From Methylibium sp964616015 (GTDB taxonomy: Bacteria; Pseudomonadota; Gammaproteobacteria; Burkholderiales; Burkholderiaceae_C): a stretch of DNA of 64,000 nucleotides. Each line of letters begins with the position of its first letter. The first letter of the stretch is position 1. This document shows positions 42,182 through 53,330 of this stretch, in pieces. The DNA lies in NCBI GenBank assembly GCA_964616015.1, contig CAZTTC010000001.1, positions 1 through 64,000 on the forward strand, written 5' to 3'. The notes below the pieces were generated by a model. It was not told where the DNA came from, ran no database searches, and saw only the letters and a program-made list of their open reading frames with translations. The position numbers were made by a program, and so were the translations under genes.

Positions 42182-43068
42182 GAGCAGCCGGCCGCCAGGT
42201 GCTGCAGCAGGCTCTCGACCGAACTGTTCGGCGCGCGCTCCTTGCGCACGCAGATCAGCATGCGGCGCTCGGCCCACTCTTCCGGCAACTGCCGCACGAC
42301 GAGCCCCATGCTGCGGCCCAGTTCGCTGGCGGCCTGGTAGGGCAGCAGGCCGACGCCGAGGCCGGACTGGACCATGCGGCAGACCGCCTCGAAGCTGCGC
42401 ACCTGGATGCGCAGGTCCAGCGTGCGGGCCGCGACGACCGCCTGCTCGGCCAGCAGCCGCATCATCGAGGAGCCGCCTTCGAGCGCGACGATGTCGTGGT
42501 CCAGCACGTCGACGAACTGCAGGCGCTCGGCCGTCGCCAGCGGATGGGTGGCCGGCATCACCGCCGCGAGCCGGTCGGTCCGGTACGGGAACACGTCCAG
42601 CCCCTCGATGCGCAGGCCCTCGACGATGATGCCGATGTCGGCCTCGGCGGACTGCACTGCCTTGACGATCTCGGCGCTCCAGCGCTCCTCCACCACGACG
42701 CGCACGTCGGGATGCTCGCGCGCGTAGGCGGCCAGGTCGGCCGGCAGGAACTCGGTCATGGCCGAGGTGTTGGCGAGGATCCGCAAGGCGCCACGCCGGC
42801 CGGTCGCGTGGTCGTTCATGTCCGCCTGCATCTGGTTCAACTGCATCAGCAGCGCCTTGGCATGCACCAGCAAGGCCGCGCCGGCGGACGTGAGCTCCAC
42901 CCCGCGGGGCGAGCGCTCCAGCAGCGCGGTCTTGAAGCGGTGTTCCAGCAGCGCCATGCGGCGGCTGGCCGCCGCCAGGCCGATGTGCGAAGCCTCGGCC
43001 GCCTTGGTCAGGCTGCGCAGTTCCGCGGCCCTCACGAAGAGCGCGAGCGAGTCGCTGTCGGGCAGCAT
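42178..43068 (-). CDS. LysR-family transcriptional regulator
   Basis: A protein of 296 residues. The N-terminal winged helix-turn-helix is SLALFVRAAELRSLTKAAEASHIGLAAASRRMALLEHRF (7-45). The effector domain is about 90-290 (LRILANTSAMTEFLPADLAAYAREHPDVRVVVEE). ATG 43068 is chosen for the normal LysR N-terminus; the ribosome-binding site is weak and the frame is open 27 codons further. It is convergent with the CitE-like gene and is the only regulator in the cluster, so it probably senses the imported substrate or its CoA ester. Confidence 0.85.
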   Translation of the reverse strand: MLPDSDSLALFVRAAELRSLTKAAEASHIGLAAASRRMALLEHRFKTALLERSPRGVELTSAGAALLVHAKALLMQLNQMQADMNDHATGRRGALRILANTSAMTEFLPADLAAYAREHPDVRVVVEERWSAEIVKAVQSAEADIGIIVEGLRIEGLDVFPYRTDRLAAVMPATHPLATAERLQFVDVLDHDIVALEGGSSMMRLLAEQAVVAARTLDLRIQVRSFEAVCRMVQSGLGVGLLPYQAASELGRSMGLVVRQLPEEWAERRMLICVRKERAPNSSVESLLQHLAAGCS

Positions 43069-43405
43069 CAGCGCGGAACCTCGGGGCCGGGTGGCTTCAT
43101 GGCCCGCATGGTGGCGCGCCGGCGCAGCCCGGACAAGGCGGGTCAGCACCGATGCGGGCGGGCAGCGCCGGGTGCCGCTGTCGCTGGGGCGGGAGCCGCC
43201 TGGATCGGCAGGCCACGACCAGCCTGACGGCGCAGGGAGGGCGAGTGCGCCCGGCCCCCCGGGAGTCGTCGACAGCGGCGATCAGCCAGCCCGAGCCCGC
43301 GCCGCCTGAGCCCGCTGCCGCGCGGACCGACTGCTTTGCGATGCCACGACGCAGCGGGCGAGCTTGCGGGCCATTGGGTCGAGCGGCGCGCAGCGGCTGC
43401 GACCG
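43069..43405. other. Gene-free stretch between LysR and GGDEF-EAL genes
   Basis: About 340 bp. It should contain the lysR promoter at its left end. No open frame with domain content, no T-rich terminator and no repeat stands out. Confidence 0.5.
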
Positions 43406-46246
43406 TCAGCCCAGCGTCATCGCCGATTCCAACGCGGCCGCCGGCGGCAACGCCTTGGCTGGAGTCGCAAGGCACACGGGCAGCGGTGCCTGGGGTTCGG
43501 GTGGTGTCGACTGGTCTTGCAGAAGCCGGGAGATGCCTTCGGCCGGCAACGGGCGCGACATGTAGTAGCCCTGGCCGAACTCACATCCCAGGTCGCGCAA
43601 CAGTTCCAACTGCGCCAGGGTCTCGATACCTTCTGCGATCACTTGCTTGCCGAGCGACGATCCGAGCAGCACGATGGCACGGACGACGGCTTCCTCCTTG
43701 GTTCCGGCGCGCAGGGGCTTGACGAAGGACATGTCGATCTTCAGGCTGTCGATGGGCAACACCGACAAGTGCCTCAGCGACGTGTAGCCCGAGCCGAAGT
43801 CGTCCACACTGAGGCCCACGCCGAAATCGTGCAGTGCCTGCAGCGTGACGATGGCGGCGGAAAGCTGCGCCATGAGAATGTTCTCCGTCAACTCGATGAC
43901 CAAGTCTCGGGGCGCCAGGTCCCAGGACTGCAGCGCCTGCCGGATGCGCATGACGAACTCGGGGTCAGCCACGTCGCGCGCCGACACATTGACATGCATT
44001 TGCAGGTCGTCAAGGCAAGGGAACGCAAGCTGCCAGGCGCGCAACTGTGCGCAGGCCTGGCGCAACACGCCGTCGGTCAACTGGGTGATGAGGCCGGACT
44101 CCTCTGCAATCGGAATGAACGCCGCCGGATTCACCGGGCCCTTCACAGGGTGAGTCCAGCGGCTGAGTGCCTCGAAGCCCTTGATCCGGCCGGTGCGCAG
44201 GTCCACGAGCGGCTGATAGGCCACGCTCAGCGCCTGCGCTTGCAAGGCCAGTCGCAGCTCGGCTTCCAGCCACACCCGGTCGGCCAGATCGGCGTGCAGG
44301 TGCGCGTCGAACAAGGCGTGGCGCGCTTTGCCCTCGGACTTGGCGCGGTACATGGCAATGTCGGCATCGCGCAGCATGTCGGCGGGGTGGGCATAGCCGG
44401 TCGAGTTGAAGGTGATGCCGATGCTGGCGCTGGCGCTGATCGCTATCGTGCTCAGTTGCAGCGGCTCGCGCAGCGCCTGCAGCAGGCGCTCCGCCAGCTC
44501 CACCGCGTCGGTGTCGCGATTCAGGCCGACGGCAAGGATCGCGAACTCGTCGCCGCCCATGCGTGCCAGCATGTCGCCGCTGCGCAGGCATCGAGCCAAT
44601 CGAGCCGAGGCCCGCTCCAGAAACTCGTCGCCGACGCCATGGCCATGGCTGTCGTTGATCAGCTTGAAGCGGTCGAAATCCAGGAACATCACTGCAAAGG
44701 CCCGGCCCAGCCCGCCGTTGGCATCGGCAATCGCCTGCCTCACGGTCTCGTAAAAGCGTTCGCGATTGGGCAGGCCGGTGAGCTTGTCGTGAACGGCACG
44801 GTGCTGCACCTCCAGCTCGGCATGCCGACGCACGGTGATGTCCATGCCGGTGCCGTGCATGGAGACCGGCTTGCCACCGGACGTGCGTTCGGAGACCCGG
44901 CCACGATCAAGGATCCAAACCCACCGCCCGTCCTTGTGGCGCAGGCGCACTTCTACCTCGTAGTAGGGAAGCTCGCCCTGGAAGTGACGCCGCAACACGT
45001 CATGGGCAGTCGCCCTGTCGTCAGGATGCGTGAGTGAACTCAAAGCCTCGATCGTGATCGAGTTCATCTCCGACGAGGGGTAGCCCAATTGCCTGGCCCA
45101 GAGTTCATCGACGCGGACCACACCCGCCCTGACGTTGTACTCCCAAGTCCCGACCTGGGTGGCGTCGATGATGTTGGCCAGTGTTTGTGCGCGCCTGCGG
45201 CTCACTGCGCGTTGCCCGAGCAGCGTGGCCAGCATGGCGCTCGCCAGCGCGCCCATCAGCAATGTCAGCCAAGGCCATGGACTGGTGTAGGCGGCGTCGA
45301 ACTTCGGCGTGCTGTGCGCTCGCAGCGTCAGCTCGCGCCCCGGCAGCGACACGGGCCGCGCCAGTTCATATCGACTGGCATGGGGCGGAGGCACAACGCC
45401 GCCGGCCTCCTTGGCCATTTGTGCCGACGAGTCGAACGCTGGCACGCTGGAGGTTGCGCCGTCGACCGAGTCGACCAATTCGAAGTTCAGCAGGCGGGCT
45501 TCGACCTCGTAAATGCCAGCCAGCAAGTCGCCAGCGATGAGGGGTGAGTAGACGAGGCCCACCAGATCGGCGCGACGCTGCGCGGGCGTGGTGGGATGTG
45601 AGCCCTGCCGGAACACCGGCAGGTAGATCAGGAACCCGAGACTGTTCTCGCCGTCCTGGCTCATCGGTATGGCGGCCGTCAGCGTGGGCTCACCGCTGCG
45701 GACCGCGTGTTCTGCGGCGCTGCGCCGGACTGACTCCGACCCCAGGTCAAGACCCATGGCGTCGGCATTTCTCGCTTCAGGCTCGATGTACTTGACGACA
45801 TAGAGGTCGGTGCGGGCCGCGTTCTGCAACTCGCGTACCGAGAACAGCGGTGCACCGTCGGCTCGCTCGGTCGCGACAAACCCGGCCAAACCGTCGCGCT
45901 CGATGCGTTGGATGACCCCGAAGCCGAGCACGCCAGGGAACTCGCGCGAGAGATCACGCGACTCGACGTAGGCTCGAAACTCGGCTCGCGCGACTTGACC
46001 CCGGGCGGTGTACAAGCCTCTGGCCCCCTCCATGCCATGGATGGGCTCGCGGAATCGCCGCGAGACCTCCTCGGCCACCCGATTGGTGTGACGCCGCAGT
46101 TCGGACTTCGCCTCGGCTTCAAGCCTGAAGTCCAGCCAGCTCGCGCCGGCCAGTGACAGGCACAGCCCCAGCAGGAAGACGATGCCGGGCACAGCGCCGA
46201 CGGACCCGCAGTGATGCTTGAACCATGCGATCAGCTTCGGTCGCAT
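43406..46246 (-). CDS. CHASE-PAS-GGDEF-EAL cyclic-di-GMP signalling protein
   Basis: A protein of 946 residues from ATG 46246 (AAAGG eight bases upstream; an ATG at 46282 lacks one). TM1 at about 13-33; periplasmic CHASE-like domain (about 50-290; EFRAYVESRDLSREFPGVLGFGVIQ); TM2 near 325-345; PAS/PAC (about 365-480; YEVEVRLRHKDGRWVWILDRGRV); GGDEF with an intact ARMGGDEFAILA; EAL with FEALSRW, DDFGSGYTSLRHL and VIAEGIET intact. Both cyclase and phosphodiesterase motifs look catalytic. The last gene of the peroxidase operon behind a sigma-28-like promoter, linking motility timing, c-di-GMP and redox proteins. Confidence 0.92.
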   Translation of the reverse strand: MRPKLIAWFKHHCGSVGAVPGIVFLLGLCLSLAGASWLDFRLEAEAKSELRRHTNRVAEEVSRRFREPIHGMEGARGLYTARGQVARAEFRAYVESRDLSREFPGVLGFGVIQRIERDGLAGFVATERADGAPLFSVRELQNAARTDLYVVKYIEPEARNADAMGLDLGSESVRRSAAEHAVRSGEPTLTAAIPMSQDGENSLGFLIYLPVFRQGSHPTTPAQRRADLVGLVYSPLIAGDLLAGIYEVEARLLNFELVDSVDGATSSVPAFDSSAQMAKEAGGVVPPPHASRYELARPVSLPGRELTLRAHSTPKFDAAYTSPWPWLTLLMGALASAMLATLLGQRAVSRRRAQTLANIIDATQVGTWEYNVRAGVVRVDELWARQLGYPSSEMNSITIEALSSLTHPDDRATAHDVLRRHFQGELPYYEVEVRLRHKDGRWVWILDRGRVSERTSGGKPVSMHGTGMDITVRRHAELEVQHRAVHDKLTGLPNRERFYETVRQAIADANGGLGRAFAVMFLDFDRFKLINDSHGHGVGDEFLERASARLARCLRSGDMLARMGGDEFAILAVGLNRDTDAVELAERLLQALREPLQLSTIAISASASIGITFNSTGYAHPADMLRDADIAMYRAKSEGKARHALFDAHLHADLADRVWLEAELRLALQAQALSVAYQPLVDLRTGRIKGFEALSRWTHPVKGPVNPAAFIPIAEESGLITQLTDGVLRQACAQLRAWQLAFPCLDDLQMHVNVSARDVADPEFVMRIRQALQSWDLAPRDLVIELTENILMAQLSAAIVTLQALHDFGVGLSVDDFGSGYTSLRHLSVLPIDSLKIDMSFVKPLRAGTKEEAVVRAIVLLGSSLGKQVIAEGIETLAQLELLRDLGCEFGQGYYMSRPLPAEGISRLLQDQSTPPEPQAPLPVCLATPAKALPPAAALESAMTLG

Positions 46247-46305
46247 GACTAACGCCTTTGACTCGACGATGGCGCTGCACATTCGGGATGGCGCTCGGCC
46301 ACTGC

Positions 46306-46935
46306 TCAGGCCGCGGCGAGTTGAGCCAGCAGTTCGGCAACGTGTTCTGCCGACGGCAGGTCAACGGTCCGGAACGCCAGCCTGGCTTGTCTGTCGAACA
46401 GAAACACCTGCGAAGAATGCGTCCCCGCATGGAGCGGTACGCCGCGCAGGAACTCGGCCAACACGTCGAGGTCCTGCACCCTGGGCACAGCCGCCGTCCA
46501 GAAGCGGTACTGCCCGAACCGGCCGAGCCAGCTGCGCAGCGCTTGCGGGCTGTCTCCCAAGGGGTCGACCGTCAAGCTCAGCAACTGGGCATCAGCCACC
46601 TTGACCCCCTGCGCCACGGCCGCAAAGACCGCGCCCTGGATCGGGCAGGTCGAAGAGCAACCGGTGAACATCAGCTGCACGGCGGTCACCTTGCCGCGCA
46701 ACTGTGCCGACAGGCTGATGGATTGGCCTGAAACATGGGTCAGCAGCAGCTTGGGTGCCGGCAGACGGGGCAGCACCAGCCCCTGGGTCGCCGGCGACAG
46801 TGCGGCTACGGCGTCAGCTGCACCGGTGCCAGCTCCCAAGGCGCTGACGAGGGCAGCACCCACGACGCGCCGTCGCGTGAGGGCGCTGGCGGATGCGGGG
46901 AGTGCCGTCGGTGCTCGGTCAACGGTTCGCGACAT
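46306..46935 (-). CDS. SCO1/SenC-family copper/thioredoxin-like protein
   Basis: A protein of 209 residues. Thioredoxin-like fold with the copper-binding pair Cys93 and Cys97 (FTGCSSTCP) and His173 (GTHSSQVFLFD), all three SCO ligands. An N-terminal LTRRRVVGAALVSALG is a signal or anchor, possibly twin-arginine. SCO proteins deliver Cu to cytochrome oxidase or act as disulfide reductants. Neighbouring cupredoxin and cytochrome genes favour a copper role. The ATG at 46935 overlaps the cytochrome gene by 17 bp and has no clear ribosome-binding site, so the start is provisional. Confidence 0.85.
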   Translation of the reverse strand: MSRTVDRAPTALPASASALTRRRVVGAALVSALGAGTGAADAVAALSPATQGLVLPRLPAPKLLLTHVSGQSISLSAQLRGKVTAVQLMFTGCSSTCPIQGAVFAAVAQGVKVADAQLLSLTVDPLGDSPQALRSWLGRFGQYRFWTAAVPRVQDLDVLAEFLRGVPLHAGTHSSQVFLFDRQARLAFRTVDLPSAEHVAELLAQLAAA

Positions 46936-47335
46936 TGATGGAACGCACGAAGGCGACCACGTCGCGGACCTGTTCATCTGTCAACTCGTCGCCCCACGGT
47001 GGCATCTTCTCCGAGCGCCCCAGCTTCTCGCCGCCCACTCGAACGATCATGGCCATGTAGGCGTCGTTCTTGTCTGAGGCGCGAAGATTGGCCGGGCGCG
47101 GGTCATACAAACGGGCTGCCCGTCCGTTGCCGTCTGCGTTCATGCCGTGACAGGTGACGCAATAGTTGGCATACACAAGGCCCCCGCGAAAGGCCATTGC
47201 ATCGGCGCTGTCTTTGGACAGCAAGGGGCCTTGCGGCACCTGCTGGGCACCGGTCGATACAGCCGCCGCGGCGAGAAGCACGCATGCCGCGGAACGGATC
47301 AGCATCCGGACACGCTCGGCGTTCGGCGCACTCAC
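46919..47335 (-). CDS. Single-haem cytochrome c
   Basis: A protein of 138 residues from GTG 47335, which overlaps the cupredoxin stop in GTGA. Signal peptide at about 11-31 (MLIRSAACVLLAAAAVSTGA). One haem site CVTCH (59-63), and a likely axial methionine in SEKMPPWGDELTDEQ. Typical class I fold closing with VRDVVAFVRSI. Periplasmic electron carrier, likely partner of the di-haem peroxidase and cupredoxin encoded upstream. Confidence 0.87.
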   Translation of the reverse strand: MSAPNAERVRMLIRSAACVLLAAAAVSTGAQQVPQGPLLSKDSADAMAFRGGLVYANYCVTCHGMNADGNGRAARLYDPRPANLRASDKNDAYMAMIVRVGGEKLGRSEKMPPWGDELTDEQVRDVVAFVRSINVANR

Positions 47336-47673
47336 TTCTCGACCTCGATCACGAGTGTCATGTCGGGGTGGATGGCGCACTCGACCTCGATCGTGCCGGC
47401 CTTGTCGAAGGTCACGCTCTTGGCTCCGCCCTGCGGATAGCTTCCAAGGTCGAAGGCCTTCGCAGTCGACAGCGAAAAGACGTTGTGCGAGAACGGGTCC
47501 TCGTTGACGAACTTGACAGAGTCCCCGACCTTGAGCTTGAGCTTCTTGACGGAGAAGGCCTTGCCCTTTTGGGTGACGACCTGTTCAGCAGCGATGGCGT
47601 GCGTCGTCGCGAAGACTGCGGCCAGCGTCAGCGCCCAGGCGGCACGCCGTTGGAGTGGTACAGAAAGGGTCAT
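47332..47673 (-). CDS. Cupredoxin (plastocyanin/amicyanin-like)
   Basis: A protein of 113 residues with a signal peptide (about 1-29, ending THAIAA). The type 1 copper ligands are all present: His63 (FSHNVF), Cys99, His102 and Met105 (VECAIHPDM). Periplasmic blue-copper electron carrier. Amicyanin/plastocyanin-like proteins next to MauG-type peroxidases are known from methylamine systems, but no mau genes are present here. It lies 3 bp after the peroxidase gene. Confidence 0.9.
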   Translation of the reverse strand: MTLSVPLQRRAAWALTLAAVFATTHAIAAEQVVTQKGKAFSVKKLKLKVGDSVKFVNEDPFSHNVFSLSTAKAFDLGSYPQGGAKSVTFDKAGTIEVECAIHPDMTLVIEVEK

Positions 47674-47676
47674 GGT

Positions 47677-48816
47677 CTACTTTCCAGAGTGCGCCGTACG
47701 TGCCGGCGCTGAGGCCGTCGCGGTGGTCGCCGATTGCGGGAGTGCGGGAATGGCAACGGCGATGGGCCGCCCGCTGAGAGTCAACATGAAGGCGACCAGG
47801 TCGTCCCTTTCAGCAGCCGTCAGGTTCAAGGGTCGAATGTCCTTCGACAAATTGCTCTTGTCGTCGCCGCCGCGGTCGTAGTGCTCCACCACCTCCATCA
47901 GCGTCGTGGCCGAGCCGTCGTGGAAGTAGGGGGCTGTCAGTGCAATGTCGCGCAGGGTCGGCGTCTTGAAGGCCCCCTTCATCGAGGCGACCGCCTTGAT
48001 CTTGAAGCGACCTTCATCGGCTGCGCCTGCGTTCTGCTTGACACCGATGTTGTGGTAGCCGTTGTCGGTGAAGTTCGGGCCCCCATGGCACTTGGCGCAG
48101 TTGCCGCGCGCGGGGTCGTTGAACACCTGGTAGCCGCGGTACTCCTGGGCAGTGATCGCCCGGCGGTTGCCGGACAGCCAGCGGTCGAAACGCGAGTCCT
48201 TTGACACCACCGTACGCTCGAACGCGGCGATCGCCTTGGCGATGGTCTCTTCGCCGATCGCCTCGCCCGGGAATGCCTTGTTGAACATCGCCGTGTAGCC
48301 ATCGACCGAGCCCAGCAGGTGCACGGCTGCGGAGAAGTCCGTTTTCATCTCTTCGGGCGTCTTCATCGGCCCGAGCGCCTGGTCTTCCAGCGACTTCTTG
48401 CGGCCATCCCACATGAACTGGGTGTTGTAGGCCACGTTGAGAATGGTGGGGGTGGCGCGACCCAGCACGGTACCGTTGATCCCGACGCCCGTTTTCAGAC
48501 CGTCCGACCAGCCCAGAGCCGGGTTGTGGCACGTCGCGCAAGACACGGTGCCGTTGCCAGACAGGCGCGGGTCGAAGAACAAGGCCTTGCCCAGTTCCAC
48601 CTTGGCCGGCGTCACGCGGTTGTCCGCTGCATCCGGTGCCTTGCCCAACACCCAGATCTTGTCGCCAGCGCCCGGCGCGGGAACGCCAGAGGTTGCGCCA
48701 AGCAAGGGTCCTGCAGGGGCGGCGCCGGTTGCACTGACCAGGGCGGCGGCGGCCAGCGCGAGGGCAGGCCGCAGCGATTGCGCGAGGTGTGACCTGCGCA
48801 GCGGTGGGAGGTTCAT
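47677..48816 (-). CDS. Di-haem cytochrome c peroxidase (CcpA/MauG family)
   Basis: A protein of 379 residues with a signal peptide (LALAAAALVSATGAAPA, near 36). Two haem sites: CATCH (93-97) and CAKCH (240-244). Family landmarks are LGKALFFDPRLSGNGTVSCATCHNPALGWSDG, FERTVVSKDSRFDRWLSG and GAFKTPTLRDIALTAPYFHDGS. Reduces hydrogen peroxide in the periplasm with electrons from cytochrome c or cupredoxin, both encoded just downstream. ATG 48816 is preferred over the GTG at 48822. First gene of a five-gene operon. Confidence 0.9.
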   Translation of the reverse strand: MNLPPLRRSHLAQSLRPALALAAAALVSATGAAPAGPLLGATSGVPAPGAGDKIWVLGKAPDAADNRVTPAKVELGKALFFDPRLSGNGTVSCATCHNPALGWSDGLKTGVGINGTVLGRATPTILNVAYNTQFMWDGRKKSLEDQALGPMKTPEEMKTDFSAAVHLLGSVDGYTAMFNKAFPGEAIGEETIAKAIAAFERTVVSKDSRFDRWLSGNRRAITAQEYRGYQVFNDPARGNCAKCHGGPNFTDNGYHNIGVKQNAGAADEGRFKIKAVASMKGAFKTPTLRDIALTAPYFHDGSATTLMEVVEHYDRGGDDKSNLSKDIRPLNLTAAERDDLVAFMLTLSGRPIAVAIPALPQSATTATASAPARTAHSGK

Positions 48817-48921
48817 GGGCACGGATCCTTGTTGACTGACTTGCTGAGGCTTGCGCCCGACTGGGCTCGGTGGCTGCCCTGACCACTCCTAGCACCGACC
48901 TTACTGGCACCGGCCTGAGGT

Positions 48922-48948
48922 GTATCGGCAGAGAAGGGCCGGACTTGA
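48922..48948 (-). promoter_or_regulatory. Sigma-28 (FliA)-like promoter of the peroxidase operon
   Basis: On the minus strand TCAAGTCC (48948-48941) is followed after exactly 11 bp by GCCGATAC (48929-48922). The flagellar consensus is TAAAGTTT-N11-GCCGATAA; the -10 differs only in its last base. It faces the peroxidase gene 105 bp away. Confidence 0.65.
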
Positions 48949-49140
48949 GCCTCAGTTCGGCCACGTGAGGACAGGAGATCGTGGATGCGAACCGGAGCCT
49001 TGGCATCGGAGGCCCGCAGCGGAATCGATTGGGCTCAAGAAGCGGGGCGCTCGTGCCGACAAAGTGCTGTGGCGGGCTTTGCCGAGTCGACACGCAGCGG
49101 TTTCACCGAGCACTTGCGATTCGACATCGAGCCTGACGCC

Positions 49141-51156
49141 ATGATCCATGACGCTTCATCCACGGCCTTCAGGCCATCTGAGCCTCGCGTTCCGGGCTTC
49201 TTTGCTCACCATGGTGTGTGGGCGCCGGGCGTGCGGGTGTTTCGCCAGCTGACCTTCCGCAGCAAGGCGATCCTGATCTCGGTCGTGTTCCTGGTACCGA
49301 TCGTCGCGCTGAGCCTTCAGTACCTGCGCCAGTCGAGCGACCTGCTTCGCTCCAGCGAGAACGCGAAGATCGGCATCGTCTATGCGTCTGAAGTGCTGCC
49401 ACTCCTGAAGCTGCTGCAGCAACAGCGATCTGCCAGCGTTGTGCAGGGCGGTTCCGACAGCAGGGGTCCTGACGTCAAGACCACGGCCGCTGCAATCGCC
49501 GTGCAATTCAAGCGCCTGTCCGAGGTCGATGCTCGACACGGTGGTCTCTTGCACACCACGGAAGCGCTGGACGTGCTTCGCGCCAACATGGACAAGGCGA
49601 CGACACAGCAGGGCGGAGCCAAGAACCTGCTGGCCGTTCACAAGCGGCAGAGTCAATCCATCGATGCCGCGCTGGCGCTGCTCGACGCTGCACTGGACGG
49701 TTCGGGCCTGACGCTCGACTCGGACCCCGACACCAACCGCCTGATGCGCACCGGGTTGGCGCAATTGCCCAGGTTGGCTGAAGCCAGCCTGGCGGCCAAT
49801 GACCTGGGGCGGGCGGCATCGAACGGCGCCGACCCGCACGCGAGTGCCAAGCTGATGTCGCCCTTTCGCGCGGTCGGCGCCTATCTCGACGGCCAGACCC
49901 GGCTCGGATTGGACAAGTTGGTGGCAGCACATCCCGAACTGGCGCAGCGCATCGCGTACGCTGCGACCCAGGAGGCCATGTCCAAGGCGGATGAGTTGGT
50001 GAGCGGTCTCGGTGAGGAGGGCTGGACGGTCGAGCCTGCTGCGCTGGCCTCTGCCCGCTTGCCGGTGGTCGACCACGCCAGCGCGCTGCAAGCCGCCATC
50101 GTCGCGGAACTGCAAGTCCGGCTACAGGCACGCATCGACCAGATCTGGGTCGAGCGCGGACTGCTGTTGGCGGTGCTGACGGCGGCCATGCTGCTGGCGA
50201 GCTACATGTTCCTGTCGTTCTCGCGCGTGATGCAAGGTGGGCTGAACGAGGTGCGACGCCACTTGCTCGCCATGACCGGCGGTGACCTGACCACCTCACC
50301 CAGCCCGTGGGGCCAGGATGAGGCTGCGCGCCTGATGGTGGACTTGCGCACCATGCAGGATTCGCTGCGAGACATCGTGTCGCAGGTGCGCGTGTCGTCC
50401 GAGGGCATCGTGAACGCGAGTCTGCAGATCGCCAGCGGGGCCTCCGAGCTGTCGACCCGCACCGAGCAAACGGCGTCCTCGCTGCAGCGCTCGGCGGCTT
50501 CACTGGAGCAGATCGGTACCACGGTGCGTCAAACCGCCGTCGATGCGGGGCAAGCGACGGGCATCGGCAGGGAGAGCGCGGAGGCGGCCGTGCGGGGTGG
50601 CGATGTGATCGGCCGCGTGAACAGCACCATGCACGACATCCGGGACTCGTCGAGCAAGATCGGCGAGATCATCGGCGTCATCGACGGCATTGCATTCCAG
50701 ACCAACATCCTTGCGCTCAATGCGGCTGTAGAGGCCGCTCGCGCCGGGGAGGCTGGTCGTGGGTTTGCCGTGGTGGCATCCGAAGTGCGCTCGTTGGCCC
50801 AACGCAGCGCGGCAGCGGCGCGCGAGATCAAGGCCCTGGTGGGTGGCAGCATCGAGAAGGTCAACAGCGGCGTGAGCGTGGTGCAGGACGCCAGCACCGC
50901 CATGCACCACATCGTCTCATCGGCACAGCGCGTGAACGCCCTGCTCGATGGCATCGCCGTCGGCACGCGCGAACAGGCGCATGGCGTGACGGAGATCGGC
51001 TCTGCGGTCAGCGAAGTGGACGCCGTGACCCAGCAGAACGCAGCCTTGGTCGAAGAGACCGTCGGCGCCGCAGCGGCTCTGGAGGATCAGGCGAGGATGT
51101 TGGTCAAGCGGGTTTCGCACTTTCGACTCCCGGAGGCTTGCGTCAACGCCGCCTGA
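49141..51156 (+). CDS. Methyl-accepting chemotaxis protein with nitrate/nitrite-sensor-like periplasmic domain
   Basis: A protein of 671 residues from ATG 49141; the frame is open 52 codons further upstream to 48985 and the true start is unclear. TM1 at about 43-63 (AILISVVFLVPIVALSLQYL); a long helical periplasmic region (about 64-335) containing LLKLLQQQRSASVVQGG, similar to NIT-type sensors; TM2 at about 340-362; HAMP-like linker; signalling rod with the intact tip IDGIAFQTNILALNAAVEAARAGEAGRGFAVVASEVRSLAQRSA. The QQRSA motif is typical of NIT domains that sense nitrate or nitrite, so that ligand is possible (inference). It is divergent from the peroxidase operon. Confidence 0.85.
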   Translation: MIHDASSTAFRPSEPRVPGFFAHHGVWAPGVRVFRQLTFRSKAILISVVFLVPIVALSLQYLRQSSDLLRSSENAKIGIVYASEVLPLLKLLQQQRSASVVQGGSDSRGPDVKTTAAAIAVQFKRLSEVDARHGGLLHTTEALDVLRANMDKATTQQGGAKNLLAVHKRQSQSIDAALALLDAALDGSGLTLDSDPDTNRLMRTGLAQLPRLAEASLAANDLGRAASNGADPHASAKLMSPFRAVGAYLDGQTRLGLDKLVAAHPELAQRIAYAATQEAMSKADELVSGLGEEGWTVEPAALASARLPVVDHASALQAAIVAELQVRLQARIDQIWVERGLLLAVLTAAMLLASYMFLSFSRVMQGGLNEVRRHLLAMTGGDLTTSPSPWGQDEAARLMVDLRTMQDSLRDIVSQVRVSSEGIVNASLQIASGASELSTRTEQTASSLQRSAASLEQIGTTVRQTAVDAGQATGIGRESAEAAVRGGDVIGRVNSTMHDIRDSSSKIGEIIGVIDGIAFQTNILALNAAVEAARAGEAGRGFAVVASEVRSLAQRSAAAAREIKALVGGSIEKVNSGVSVVQDASTAMHHIVSSAQRVNALLDGIAVGTREQAHGVTEIGSAVSEVDAVTQQNAALVEETVGAAAALEDQARMLVKRVSHFRLPEACVNAA

Positions 51157-51389
51157 GCACTGCATGAGCACTGCAACGCAGGCGGCGGCGCCGTTCCATT
51201 CATCGTGAAGAGTGCGTCTACCCGACCAGCGACGACTTTGCGGATGACGGCTCAGGGGCGGTCAACTCGCCGGTTCTAAGCCTGAAGTGGGTCGTCAGCG
51301 GTCGATTGCGCTGAATCGGCCGACAGACCTTCTTCCACTTCGAAGGACCTCACGGCGGTCGATCACCGCACGCCGCACCAGCGCGATCC

Positions 51390-53249
<1,860 letters not shown>

Positions 53250-53330
53250 GGGTGAGTCCTGTTCAAGCCGATGAATGTGCGGATGCTAGGCAGATCGATT
53301 CGGCGTTTGTTCTCTTGTTTGCGCTAGCTG

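Noticed and set aside
43406..51156. The peroxidase/GGDEF/chemoreceptor block as a genomic island on composition
   Set aside because: Spot counts of single lines vary as widely here (36 to 45 GC per 60) as in neighbouring glmS, so composition does not support transfer.
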